This document shows positions 1 through 8,797 of a DNA stretch of 64,000 nucleotides, one piece after another. The position numbers and the translations under genes were made by a program. This DNA is from JBIOHP01 sp044449065 (GTDB taxonomy: Bacteria; Bacteroidota; Ignavibacteria; UBA10030; SZUA-254). The stretch is taken from NCBI GenBank assembly GCA_044449065.1, contig JBIOHP010000017.1:1-64000 (forward strand). Direction: 5' to 3'. The notes under the pieces are model-generated. The model did no database searches and was not told where the DNA came from. It was given only the letters and a program-made list of their open reading frames with translations. Each line of letters opens with the position of its first letter. Within the stretch, counting starts at the first letter, position 1.

Positions 1-331
1 TGAAAACGGATATGTGCAGAGCGAATCGCTTTCACAGGGAGTAGGGTACTGGATGAAACTTCCAGAGGGAATCCTCTCAGACACAGTAATTCATTTTGCC
101 GGAACAGGTGTGGTGGAAGAAACGCTCATGGTAACAAAGAAATGGAACCTCATCGGCTCCTTCAGCGTGCCTGTTGCGGTAACGGATATCATCATGGTTC
201 CCGCTAATATGCTCAACTCAATGTTTTACGGATATGATAATTCGTATTCTGCCGCCGATACGTTGTATCCGGGCAGGGGCTACTGGGTGAAGAGCAATGG
301 CGAGGGAATATTGATTTTGAGACGGAGATGA
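1..331 (+). CDS. C-terminal end of a secreted protein with paired GWN/GYWVK modules (5' end outside window)
   Basis: The reading frame is already open at base 2 and runs to TGA at 329-331, so this is the 3' end of a larger gene. The visible residues hold the pattern GYWMKLP ... KWNLIGSF ... GRGYWVKSNGEG, the tail of a two-repeat module. The same module is present near the other window edge (63266-64000) and in the gene at 14359-15960. No T9SS sorting domain follows; the protein ends in a basic LILRRR. In the other copy the module follows an extracellular domain, so secretion is inferred. The function is unknown. A GTG at 14 exists but is unlikely to be a start, because homology to the other copies continues upstream of it. 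Confidence 0.75.
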   Translation, partial: ENGYVQSESLSQGVGYWMKLPEGILSDTVIHFAGTGVVEETLMVTKKWNLIGSFSVPVAVTDIIMVPANMLNSMFYGYDNSYSAADTLYPGRGYWVKSNGEGILILRRR

Positions 332-709
332 GAATACGATTTTAATACCGTCATGGTGAGGTTCGCGATAGCGAAACGTCGCGATCTCCTTATCGCAACT
401 CTTTCGAGCACAATTTTATTTTCGTTTCGGACCCTCACCCCGGTTGGATTCATATTTAGTATGAGATCAATGTATCCCTCTCCCGCCCCGGGAGAGGATG
501 TAGATGCATCATGTTAAATGTAATATATTTGTATGGGTGAGGGTTCTATAATAACAGGAGATTGATAAATCAAACCCGTGCAAGATGCAAACGATAAATG
601 ACAATTTTGATAGTAGGGATTTGATTCATCAAATCCGAAATAACATCCCTTCATCATCTTCTCCAAAACCTGCCGAAACAATCATGCAATATATTTGAGA
701 ACCAAAACA
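332..709. other. Gene-free stretch filled by palindromic repeats
   Basis: No credible gene is seen. It contains a short palindromic patch at about 360-405, repeat B1 (431-544) and two diverged copies (557-577 and 617-636) of a small palindrome. The second has ggatttga/tcaaatcc arms. The best copy of that palindrome is at 6674-6699. Confidence 0.6.
431..544. repeat. 114-bp inverted-repeat element, copy B1
   Basis: The ends are perfect 10-bp inverted repeats (accctcaccc / gggtgagggt). The centre holds a 9-bp stem, cctctcccg / cgggagagg, with a 3-base loop. The copy at 6551-6664 has exactly the same length and layout. It has no coding capacity. Both copies lie just downstream of a secreted-protein gene. 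Confidence 0.85.
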
Positions 710-910
710 CTAAAGTGTCACTTGGTACCCCACATACCCCGTGAAAATTCCCTCCCGCAGCAAATTATGTCCGATTGAGAATAATATATGATTGTGTTCG
801 TTGAGATTCACAAATCCTCCCACGCTTTCGCCCGCATCCGATTGTCCATCCTGTGAATCTGCCGTGTGGTAATAGAGCTCTCCGCCAAGAGTAAACATTA
901 ATGTAATCAT
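710..910 (-). pseudogene. C-terminal fragment of an outer-membrane barrel (transporter-like), 66 aa
   Basis: The 66 residues read like the last strands of a Phenol_MetA_deg-type (PF13557-like) outer-membrane protein: a GGE-x-YY strand, a GGF-x-NLNEHNHILFSIG strand pair, and a final aromatic-poor strand ending in L. Such proteins are usually 250-300 residues and begin with a signal peptide; neither is present. The ATG overlaps the stop of the upstream gene (ATGA at 907-910), so translational coupling is possible, but a stop codon lies just upstream in this frame. It is most likely a gene remnant. The family call is from memory of the motif and is moderate. Confidence 0.45.
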
Positions 911-2781
911 TCCACCTTATTCACGCTTCGGAAAATCCCTCCCCCCATTGTTCCGGCGACCAGGAAGCCGTTGGGAGTGATTGTTAAATCAATTACTCGC
1001 AAATCGGATAAGCCGGAATTCATCTCTACCCAGGCATTTGTTGGTCGATCATACCGGAATACGCCGTTCGAGGTTCCGATGTAAATCTGATGAGCATTAT
1101 CAGTGACCGGTATGCCGATAGTATCGGCAGGTATGGTATTCCACAATTTCCAGCTCGTTCCGTTATCGGTCGATTCGTACAGCTCGCAGAGATTCGGCGC
1201 TTTATGCGATGATAAAATAATGTTTCCATTCTCTGCGATAAAAATAGGTCCCATATTTTTGCCGGTTATATCTGCATTGTTCCGATCGAGTGTTTTTTCC
1301 CATGCTGCCCCGTTGTTCGTTGATAGATGAACACCGACGCCGGAAACGAGAACAGAGCTGATATGCGTAAACGCCATACTCTTCCACCCCAGGGGGAATG
1401 GAGTTTTCGTCCATTTTGAATCCAATCCATCCGACCGGTACGTTGATGATATTGGATTTCCGGGAACGGCTCGCGTCGTGACAAATATTTTTCCATTAGG
1501 GCTTACGTCGACCCGTGCGATATCCGCCGGCGGTTGTTTAAATATTTTCCATGTTTTTCCGTTATCTTCCGAGCGCGCAAATCCCGATCTCGTATTGGCG
1601 TAGAGATATCCCTTCCGATCTTTGCAAAGTATCCGGGGTGATTTTCCTTTTCCCGAATCTACCATCGACCAGCTTTCACCGTCATCCCTGGATCGATAAA
1701 GTCCTGGCTCCCACCACGCAGAACCTTCATCCGTTGGCGGGTGGAGCGATGCAAGGAGCTGGCCATTTTTCAAAGAGAAAATATTGGAACCGGTAAAATC
1801 AGATAGCCCGCTATTTTTCCGCTGCCATGTCACACCCCTATCGGTCGATTTAAACACGCCGATATAGGTTGCTATGAACAATTCATCCTTGGTATTGGCT
1901 GCCATATCGGTAACCGTCAATCCCGTGTATTCCAATTTGACCTTTTTAAATGAGAATGTGGAATCGGTCGAGCGGAGAAATTTTCCGCCGAGTGAAAAGA
2001 TAAGTCCTTTATCATAAAATAATTTACCGAGAACCGGCAGCATATTTTTCGATGGTTTCCAGGAATCGCCATCGTCGGATGAGACAGACACCGATCCGTT
2101 GTTTAATCTGCTGTATAGATCATTATCGGTAAGAAGATCGATTTTGGGAGATTCGGTAATATGTTTCCAGCTCCCGCCCAGATCGGTCGACCGCTCAACT
2201 CCCCCTTTCACCCAATAATAGACGTAACCTTTTTTGTTAACAAGCGATAAACCATGAACATCCTGCCCCATCGTTGAGCGAATTTGTTTCCAATTGTCGC
2301 CGTTATTTTTTGAGTAATACAATCCTCCCAGGGTGTCGCGCTCAAGATTCACCCACGCGAAAACCGTTCCACTATCCGATAGCCAGATCATCGATACCTG
2401 GTTCCAGGGATAATCGGGATTCGGAACCGTCCAATGATCTCCGTTATCGGTCGATCGTTGTATCTGATTATCAATAATCGCATAAATGTTACCGGCTCCG
2501 TCGATTTTTATCGATGAAACATTTTCCCGCTGCATATACACAGTCCTCTGACCGGGCGTTTTATTCCACGACTCACCGTTATCGGTTGAACGAAAAACGC
2601 TGTTGCCGTCGGTGCCTGCGAAAATAGCGCCGTTCGGCGCGACGGCAATGGTTTGGATGATGCCGCCCGAGGGTCCAAGTGCCTGCTTCCAGAAATCTGT
2701 TTGGGGGAATACCGGTTTCGCAAAGAAAATGAAGAGGAAAACAAATAGGAGGTGATTCATAAATAATAATATTTTATTCAT
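907..2781 (-). CDS. Secreted Asp-box (BNR/sortilin-like) beta-propeller protein
   Basis: 624 residues with an N-terminal signal peptide (hydrophobic LLFVFLFIFFAKPVFPQ, cleavage probably after the FPQ). At least ten Asp-box motifs (S-x-D-x-G-x-x-W type: STDNGESW, STDNGDHW, SSDDGDSW, STDRGVTW, SEDNGKTW, STDNGTSW) are spread through the whole chain. This is the pattern of a VPS10/BNR-like propeller built from about 50-residue blades. Unlike several neighbours it ends without a T9SS sorting domain (last residues RSVNKVE), so it may stay in the periplasm. No catalytic sialidase arginine triad can be assigned, and the function is unknown. No clear Shine-Dalgarno sequence precedes the ATG. Confidence 0.85.
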   Translation of the reverse strand: MNKILLFMNHLLFVFLFIFFAKPVFPQTDFWKQALGPSGGIIQTIAVAPNGAIFAGTDGNSVFRSTDNGESWNKTPGQRTVYMQRENVSSIKIDGAGNIYAIIDNQIQRSTDNGDHWTVPNPDYPWNQVSMIWLSDSGTVFAWVNLERDTLGGLYYSKNNGDNWKQIRSTMGQDVHGLSLVNKKGYVYYWVKGGVERSTDLGGSWKHITESPKIDLLTDNDLYSRLNNGSVSVSSDDGDSWKPSKNMLPVLGKLFYDKGLIFSLGGKFLRSTDSTFSFKKVKLEYTGLTVTDMAANTKDELFIATYIGVFKSTDRGVTWQRKNSGLSDFTGSNIFSLKNGQLLASLHPPTDEGSAWWEPGLYRSRDDGESWSMVDSGKGKSPRILCKDRKGYLYANTRSGFARSEDNGKTWKIFKQPPADIARVDVSPNGKIFVTTRAVPGNPISSTYRSDGLDSKWTKTPFPLGWKSMAFTHISSVLVSGVGVHLSTNNGAAWEKTLDRNNADITGKNMGPIFIAENGNIILSSHKAPNLCELYESTDNGTSWKLWNTIPADTIGIPVTDNAHQIYIGTSNGVFRYDRPTNAWVEMNSGLSDLRVIDLTITPNGFLVAGTMGGGIFRSVNKVE

Positions 2782-3723
2782 GAGATATTGAAATGATGGT
2801 TGAGACTCCCTCCGGATGACGAACTAAGCCGGATGGGGAAGAATATTGGCGGACACAGATAACATTATTCGAATTCATGGAAATGAAATTACGAATATTC
2901 CCGCGGAATGGCAAGGGGTAGCCCAAAAGGCATTTTCTTGCTTCTCTGAATCGGGGATAGCTAAAAAGAGATAAAGAGTCATCCCGAACTTGTTTCGGGA
3001 TCTAATAATTCGTGAAAACAGATGCTGATGCCGACGCTTCGGGACAGCATGACACAGTAAAAGGACTATATACTATTTAAACATCCCAATATATATAAGA
3101 TAAAATCCTCCGATACTTGAGTTTGACTATTATTAAATTATTCATTAATTTTTCAGCATCGGTCAGGAGGGGTTTTTGCCGGTTACTAACTCGCAAACCC
3201 GTATTCCCTGACACGATTCATTGCTTTCAAACCACATCCTCATGTTCCGCTATTTCCTGACTAAAGGAAGAGCGGGACAGTGCATGGATTTCCTTGACAC
3301 AGTCAAAGTACCATTAATCCGTCTCAATATTTTAGTAAATCTCTCCATCTCTATAACGCGTAGAGCATACTAATCATCGATTGAAATATTGAGAACTCCA
3401 TAGGAGAACTGTAGAATGAAAACATTTCAACAATCGCCGCTGCATGTTACCCTAAAGGCCAGGCATTTACCGTCAGCGGTTATGATTATGGAACTATGGC
3501 ACGGAAAGTTAATGCAACAATCGCTCACGTTATGATTAGGAGCAATCTAAAACAGCACCTGTTATCAAAAATCTGTAAAATCATCGGAATGTTTTAATTA
3601 TTTCACGATAATTCGTAACCGACCGATGATGTGTACGATCTTACAAACCTGTTATTAGATGATAAATCAAAGGAGATACAAGGAATCATCGATAATCATT
3701 AACAACAGTAAAAGGAGTATCTC
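2782..3723. other. 942-bp gap with one dispersed repeat and no convincing gene
   Basis: Contains repeat A1 (2976-3055). A 39-codon ORF at 3416-3535 has a good AGGAGA site but no recognisable product. A second frame through 3425-3598 gives a protein-like stretch without a start, possibly a remnant. The last 60 bases are the leader of the next gene. Confidence 0.5.
2976..3055. repeat. Double-hairpin GAGTC element, copy A1
   Basis: The layout is gagtc, hairpin, spacer, hairpin, gacac. The left stem is ATCCCGAA/TTCGGGAT. The right stem is ATGCTG/CAGCAT with an inner TCGGG pairing that carries one mismatch. It belongs to a family with four more copies at 25554, 27128, 39804 and 43291. Confidence 0.8.
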
Positions 3724-5766
3724 ATGAAAAAATATCTTGTTATTACCATTCTAAATGAAATCATAGCTGTTCTGCTATTCACCTGCGCGATGTTAGGGCA
3801 AAATTGGGTGTCGCTCCACGGACCCAGCAGGCGCGACACAATAACAAGTCTCGCTATTGGCAGGATCGGCGGAGCCACGCGGATTTATGCTGCAACTGAA
3901 AAACATCTCTTCCAATCGACAAACGGTGGATTGACCTGGGCACCGACTAATTTTGCGATTTCCTCGCCGACGGTTGTAACCTGTGACCCGGCAAATTCTG
4001 ATACTGTAATTGCAGCTCAGCCAAATAATATCTATTCAAGCGTTGACGGCATGAACACAGCAATAAATCCTATGCATAATACCGCGCTTGTTCCCATACG
4101 GCTCGCATTTTCACCCTGCCGCGGTTCTCATCTCGTATTTCTAGGAACGGATACTTCCGGCACAAAAAAGAATCCAACGGCGTCCTCCTTATACAAAAGC
4201 GCCGATGGCGGACAAACCTGGTCGGCGGTCGCTTATTTTAAGGATAGCGTTCACACCAATATCCGGGATATCCTTTACCACCCGTATAATATAAATGTCC
4301 TCTGGGTTTGCGGTACGACTCCCGCGCCTCCGTATATCATAGGCAATGGAGGGGATTATTCTACCGATGTGGATACCGCAGCAAAAAAAACCAACGGAGT
4401 TTGGAAATCGACTGACGCCGGCGACACGTGGACACGCCAAACAACAGGATTGCTTCAAAATGCGCCGAATGTAATGTCGCTGGCATTTTCTAAATCAAGT
4501 TCCACCGATACTATGATTGTCGCAGTTTTGCGAAAGGATAAAAATCCGCCTTCGGTTTATTTCCGAAGATTCACAGATGCCTCCTGGAATTTCTCAAACA
4601 CAATGCCATCTGGAGTGGTGGATGTGAGGGCAATGAAGATATCAGTTAATCATCCGGATACGATTGTCGCTGCGACCGATGATGGGTTAGTTGTCAGCAC
4701 AGATCGCACCGGAAGTTGGATTCTCAGAAATTCCGGCTTAACCGATATGAATTTGCGCGATGTTATTTTTGATCCGTCCAATAATACTTGCATTTATGCC
4801 GCAACTGCGCAATCGATCTACAAGAGCACAAATCTTGGAGAGACCTGGACAAAATTAACGATGGATTCTACCAATATCATCCCCACTTCCATAGATGTAA
4901 TGGGAGGAATTTTGTACACTGTCTCTAAAACTTCACCGGTTGTGAGCAAGTATTCAGCAGGGTCGTGGGATGACGGAACATTCCTTTCCTCAAGCAGGTT
5001 TGAGGGAAAAAATATTTCGATAAATCCGACAAATCCATATTTCATCTACGCTTGCGGAGACAGTGCCACTCACAATGGAACTGGAAGAACGGACGCTAAA
5101 ATATATGTTTCAACCGATAACGGTGCAACATGGACAAAGTCATTCTCCAATCCGGATATAAGCGCGAGCTCCACATTTAACCAGATCATCGCAAATCCAC
5201 GGACAGGTTCTCCATGGGTATACGCAATAGGAAAACTCTCGACCTTCACCGGAACGAAAAACTACTACTATAGCGCCGATATGGGTGTAACATGGAGTCG
5301 GGATCAAGGCGGTATGGTTCGGTTTGACACGGTACAATTGAAATGTTTGGCAATCGATATTTCAGGATCACCCCTTCCGGATTCGCAGGTATTCTACGCG
5401 GGGATGCCGCAGTATGGTATTTATAAAACGACAAATGCGGGTTCAAGCTGGAGCGGTCCAATCATGAGCGGGAACGGTATCTTGACAATTACATTGAATC
5501 AACAATCGCCATCCATTGTCTATATCGGCGGCTATCAAGGTATCTATAAATCCACGAACGGTGGTTTGAATTTTGGCGCAGTGTTCCGTACCGATACGGT
5601 TCCCAAGATAATCATGGATCACCAGTATCCAGCTTCAACGAACGATCTCTATTTCATCGGGCACAACGGCAATAATATTTACCATACAACTGACGGATGT
5701 CAATCGTGGGTTGACATTACGGGCTCCTTACCGACCCCAATTCACGATATACAGCAGGATCCATAG
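3724..5766 (+). CDS. Secreted Asp-box beta-propeller, N-terminal part of a T9SS cargo gene cut by TAG
   Basis: 680 residues from an ATG with a strong upstream site (AAAGGAG). A signal peptide (IIAVLLFTCAMLGQ) is followed by about ten Asp-boxes (STNGGLTW, SADGGQTW, STDAGDTW, STNLGETW, STDNGATW, SADMGVTW, TTNAGSSW), typical of a BNR/VPS10-like propeller. Translation ends at TAG 5764-5766, in the middle of a propeller blade (... IHDIQQDP). The same frame then continues as NENLLYAATDSGVYKF and runs to 6477 with a T9SS sorting domain. The intact gene was therefore 3724-6477, 917 sense codons apart from the internal stop. The product as read would be exported but could not be recognised by T9SS. 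Confidence 0.85.
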   Translation: MKKYLVITILNEIIAVLLFTCAMLGQNWVSLHGPSRRDTITSLAIGRIGGATRIYAATEKHLFQSTNGGLTWAPTNFAISSPTVVTCDPANSDTVIAAQPNNIYSSVDGMNTAINPMHNTALVPIRLAFSPCRGSHLVFLGTDTSGTKKNPTASSLYKSADGGQTWSAVAYFKDSVHTNIRDILYHPYNINVLWVCGTTPAPPYIIGNGGDYSTDVDTAAKKTNGVWKSTDAGDTWTRQTTGLLQNAPNVMSLAFSKSSSTDTMIVAVLRKDKNPPSVYFRRFTDASWNFSNTMPSGVVDVRAMKISVNHPDTIVAATDDGLVVSTDRTGSWILRNSGLTDMNLRDVIFDPSNNTCIYAATAQSIYKSTNLGETWTKLTMDSTNIIPTSIDVMGGILYTVSKTSPVVSKYSAGSWDDGTFLSSSRFEGKNISINPTNPYFIYACGDSATHNGTGRTDAKIYVSTDNGATWTKSFSNPDISASSTFNQIIANPRTGSPWVYAIGKLSTFTGTKNYYYSADMGVTWSRDQGGMVRFDTVQLKCLAIDISGSPLPDSQVFYAGMPQYGIYKTTNAGSSWSGPIMSGNGILTITLNQQSPSIVYIGGYQGIYKSTNGGLNFGAVFRTDTVPKIIMDHQYPASTNDLYFIGHNGNNIYHTTDGCQSWVDITGSLPTPIHDIQQDP

Positions 5767-5775
5767 AATGAGAAC

Positions 5776-6477
5776 TTGTTATATGCCGCAACAGATAGCG
5801 GCGTGTATAAATTCAACCCTGCCCCCAAACCTCCCACCGGATTTAAAATATCCGGTGATGATTGTGTCCCCTGTCAAATAGATGGCATCTTGAAATATTC
5901 TCCGATGGCATGCCACCCGATACCTAAATGGTCAACGAACATAGAACCGGATGTTGCAGGATATGAAATTTATCGCAGCATCGACGGAGGAGCTTTTGAG
6001 CTTGTTGAAACACCGAATTCTTCAACGAATTCATGGAGAGATGGCGGCATTACCACAGACTCAAGATGCAGTGGAGGTCATATGGTGTGGTATAAAATAC
6101 GGGCAAAAGACTCCGGAGGAAATTATTCGGAATTTACGTCAACGGCTCCTATAGCAGCAACAACCGTTCCGCTGGGAAGCGCAACTCCTCAACGGGAGCA
6201 CGGTCAAGCGCCTGTAGAATACGATCTGTGGCAAAACAATCCCAACCCGTTCAATCCCACAACCACCATTCAGTATGATCTCATAAGCGCCGTGAACGTG
6301 AAGTTAGTTCTCTACGACGTGCTTGGACGCAAGGTGCGCACACTGGTGGATGGACAGCAAACAGCGGGCAGGTACTCTGTAAAAATAGATGGAAACAATT
6401 TATCGAGCGGCATCTATTTTTACCGCATCCAGGCGGGAATATTTTCCGCTATGAAGAAAATGTTGCTGATGAAATAA
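5776..6477 (+). pseudogene. C-terminal half of the split T9SS cargo: last propeller blade, FN3-like domain, sorting domain
   Basis: It lies in the same frame as 3724-5766 and is separated from it only by one TAG. The first residues finish the propeller blade (LYAATDSGVYKF). An FN3-like domain follows (about residues 50-125 of this part), then a type-A sorting domain with NNPNPFNPTTTIQYDL, LYDVLGRKVRTLVDG and SGIYFYRIQAG, ending KKMLLMK. No signal peptide and no ribosome-binding site precede the only possible starts (TTG 5776), so independent expression is unlikely. A single base change (for example TTG to TAG) or a sequencing error would explain the break. Confidence 0.8.
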
Positions 6478-6503
6478 TATCACAGCGAGACCTTAACGTT
6501 TAG

Positions 6504-6540
6504 CAGCCGCCCATCTCCTTAGATTGGCGGCTGTTTTATT
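6504..6540 (+). terminator. Rho-independent terminator of the split cargo gene
   Basis: Stem CAGCCGCC/GGCGGCTG followed by TTTTATTTT, 27 bases after the stop at 6477. Confidence 0.85.
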
Positions 6541-6550
6541 TTCTAATCTG

Positions 6551-6664
6551 ACCCTCACCCCTTTTAGGTTTATTTTAACATTGAGGCCAGTTTATCCCTC
6601 TCCCGCTCCGGGAGAGGATGTAAATGTAGCATGTCAAACAGAAAATAGCTGAGTGGGTGAGGGT
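6551..6664. repeat. 114-bp inverted-repeat element, copy B2
   Basis: Same 10-bp ends (accctcaccc/gggtgagggt), same central 9-bp stem and same total length as 431-544, with a diverged sequence between the stems. Confidence 0.85.
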
Positions 6665-6673
6665 GTAAAAAAA

Positions 6674-6699
6674 TAGGGATTTGATAAATCAAATCCCTA
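6674..6699. repeat. 26-bp perfect palindrome (C family, best copy)
   Basis: Arms tagggatttga / tcaaatcccta (11 bp) around taaa. Diverged copies sit at 557-577 and 617-636. In both places the palindrome follows a B element, so B and C may form a composite. Confidence 0.75.
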
Positions 6700-6735
6700 C
6701 AAAACACATTAAACGAATCTGAACTGTTGGCGCTT

Positions 6736-8097
6736 CTACATCCTCTTAATTATCTCGTAGCCGAACTGGGAGCACTTCACTTCTGTCGCTCCGGGCATCA
6801 ACCGCGCAAAATCGTATGTGACTACTTTTGATTTGATCGCTGCTTCAAGTCCTTTGATCACCAGATCGGCGGCTTCGCTCCAGCCGAGATATCTCAGCAT
6901 CATATCGCCGCTGAGGACGACCGAACCGGGATTCACTTTATCCAGATTGGCGTACTTGGGAGCCGTGCCATGAGTCGCTTCAAAAATCGCATGTCCAGTG
7001 ACGTAATTAATATTTCCACCCGGGGCGATTCCTATGCCGCCCACCTGCGCAGCCAATGCGTCGCTTAAGTAATCTCCGTTGAGATTCAACGTCGCAATCA
7101 CGTCGAACTCCTCCGGTCTGGTCAACACCTGCTGCAGCGTAATATCGGCGATAGCGTCTTTGATTAATATTTTGCCCGAGGCAAGCGCTTTTTTCTGTTC
7201 TTCGTTTGCCTCAGCTTCGCTCTTCTCTTTTTTCGTTTGTTCCCATTGCTGCCATGTGTATACCTTTTCGCAGAACCGTTCCTGCGCAACCCTATATCCC
7301 CAATCGCGGAACGCCCCTTCGGTGTATTTCATGATATTCCCTTTATGCACAATCGTCACCGATTTGCGGCGATTGTCTACGGCATACTGGATGGCGGCAA
7401 TAATCAACCGCGCGGATCCTTCCATCGATACGGCTTTCAAACCCACGCCGACCTGGACTGATTTACCATCGGAATCCCATTCGCCCGTAAGCTTTTTCCA
7501 ATCGGCTACTGCATTCGCTTTACCAAACCGGATTTTTGAGAAACTTTTGGGAAATTCTTTTTCAAAGAAGTCGAGAACTTTTTGCGCCTCCGGCGTTCCC
7601 GCGGCAAATTCTATTCCGGCGTAAATGTCTTCCGTGTTCTCGCGGAAAATAATCATATCCACAGCTTCGGGTTTTTTTACCGGCGATGGCACGCCTGTGA
7701 AGTATCGCACAGGACGCAGACAGACATATAAATCCAGCATCTGGCGCAGAGCAACGTTGAGCGACCGGATGCCGCCGCCAATTGGCGTCGTGAGCGGTCC
7801 TTTAATTCCAACAAGATAATCGGAGAACGCCTGAACGGTATCATCGGGAAGCCATGATTGGAATAAATTAAATGATTTCTCCCCGGCATACACTTCCATC
7901 CATTCAATTTGCCGCTTGCCGCCATACGCTTTAGCAACCGCCGCATCCAGAACACGTTTGGAGGCGCGCCAGATATCGGGACCGGTGCCGTCCCCTTCGA
8001 TGAACGGTATGATAGGATGATCGGGAACATTGAGATGAGATTGTGTTTTAGTGATTTTCTCACCCTTGAGGGGGATGTTCATTTTTGAAGGCGTCAT
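6736..8097 (-). CDS. icd: NADP-type isocitrate dehydrogenase
   Basis: 453 residues, slightly longer than the roughly 416 of the E. coli enzyme. It converts isocitrate to 2-oxoglutarate and CO2 in the TCA cycle. Motifs: FIEGDGTGPDIW (residues 32-43), the substrate loop with the phosphorylatable serine in GGGIRSLNVALRQ (Ser112), CLRPVRY, FRENTEDIYAGIEF, the metal-binding aspartates in LNGDYLSDALAAQVGGIG, and ATHGTAPKYA near the C-terminus. A charged lysine/glutamate-rich insertion lies around residues 285-310. It stands alone on the minus strand, facing repeat B2 downstream. Confidence 0.97.
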   Translation of the reverse strand: MTPSKMNIPLKGEKITKTQSHLNVPDHPIIPFIEGDGTGPDIWRASKRVLDAAVAKAYGGKRQIEWMEVYAGEKSFNLFQSWLPDDTVQAFSDYLVGIKGPLTTPIGGGIRSLNVALRQMLDLYVCLRPVRYFTGVPSPVKKPEAVDMIIFRENTEDIYAGIEFAAGTPEAQKVLDFFEKEFPKSFSKIRFGKANAVADWKKLTGEWDSDGKSVQVGVGLKAVSMEGSARLIIAAIQYAVDNRRKSVTIVHKGNIMKYTEGAFRDWGYRVAQERFCEKVYTWQQWEQTKKEKSEAEANEEQKKALASGKILIKDAIADITLQQVLTRPEEFDVIATLNLNGDYLSDALAAQVGGIGIAPGGNINYVTGHAIFEATHGTAPKYANLDKVNPGSVVLSGDMMLRYLGWSEAADLVIKGLEAAIKSKVVTYDFARLMPGATEVKCSQFGYEIIKRM

Positions 8098-8181
8098 GGT
8101 TCTCTCTCTTTAAATGTGTTGATGATAAATCTGGTGCGGTCGATAGCGTTGGGTTAGGTCTCTCCCGTCAAGTACGCCGCG

Positions 8182-8622
8182 TTATGTTGTTAAACTCTCG
8201 TTCAATGAAATCTTTTGTATATTCCCCCGAACCGATTCGGCGATACTAAAAAGCTCTCCGTCTTTATATTTTTTTAAGCTGAGAAGAAATTTGATATTAT
8301 CATTGTCATACCGCGGGGTAATGTGAAAATGAAAATGGAACACCGATTGTCCGGCAGCTTTCCCGTTGTTGGAAAATATATTAAATCCTGCCGGTTTAAA
8401 TGTTTCAAGGATCGCCTTGGAGACAATTTGCATCGCATTCATCACGCTTAAATAATCGCCCTCCGGCAAATCGGTAAACGTCTCGCAATGTGTCCTGGGG
8501 ATGATTAACGCATGGCCATAATGAATCGGGTTGATATCGAGTATTGCCACAGCATGCTTGTTTTGATAAAGCGTTTCCGCGGGAGATACCCCTTGAATGA
8601 TCTTGCAAAAAATGCAGCTCAT
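8182..8622 (-). CDS. HIT family (histidine triad) hydrolase
   Basis: The likely start is the second ATG, giving the usual MSCIFCKII opening and 146 residues; an upstream ATG at 8649 would add nine atypical residues. CIFC resembles the zinc-binding cysteines common in bacterial HIT proteins. The catalytic triad is in HFHFHITPRY (His-x-His-x-His-x-x). HIT enzymes hydrolyse nucleoside phosphoramidates and dinucleoside polyphosphates in the cytoplasm; the exact substrate cannot be told from sequence. It lies 84 bases upstream of icd on the same strand. Confidence 0.93.
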   Translation of the reverse strand: MSCIFCKIIQGVSPAETLYQNKHAVAILDINPIHYGHALIIPRTHCETFTDLPEGDYLSVMNAMQIVSKAILETFKPAGFNIFSNNGKAAGQSVFHFHFHITPRYDNDNIKFLLSLKKYKDGELFSIAESVRGNIQKISLNESLTT

Positions 8623-8797
8623 TTGGGACACAAGAGATAAAAAATACACATATTAGTCTAATATTAACAAATTTTTACGGAAAAATCAAAAGTCGGGCAG
8701 TAATCCAAATAAGCGTGTTGATTATTTCCGTTAAATTCCCTATATTTTAATGCTATTCGAAAATTACTTGCTAAATATTCACTTCATTGGAGCATGC

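Noticed and set aside
3416..3535. 39-codon ORF with AGGAGA upstream
   Set aside because: Good site, but the product has no recognisable feature and another frame through the same bases looks equally protein-like; not enough to call a gene.
7079..7624. 181-residue plus-strand ORF across icd
   Set aside because: It is antisense to the well-supported icd gene, has no ribosome-binding site and a low-complexity serine/phenylalanine composition.
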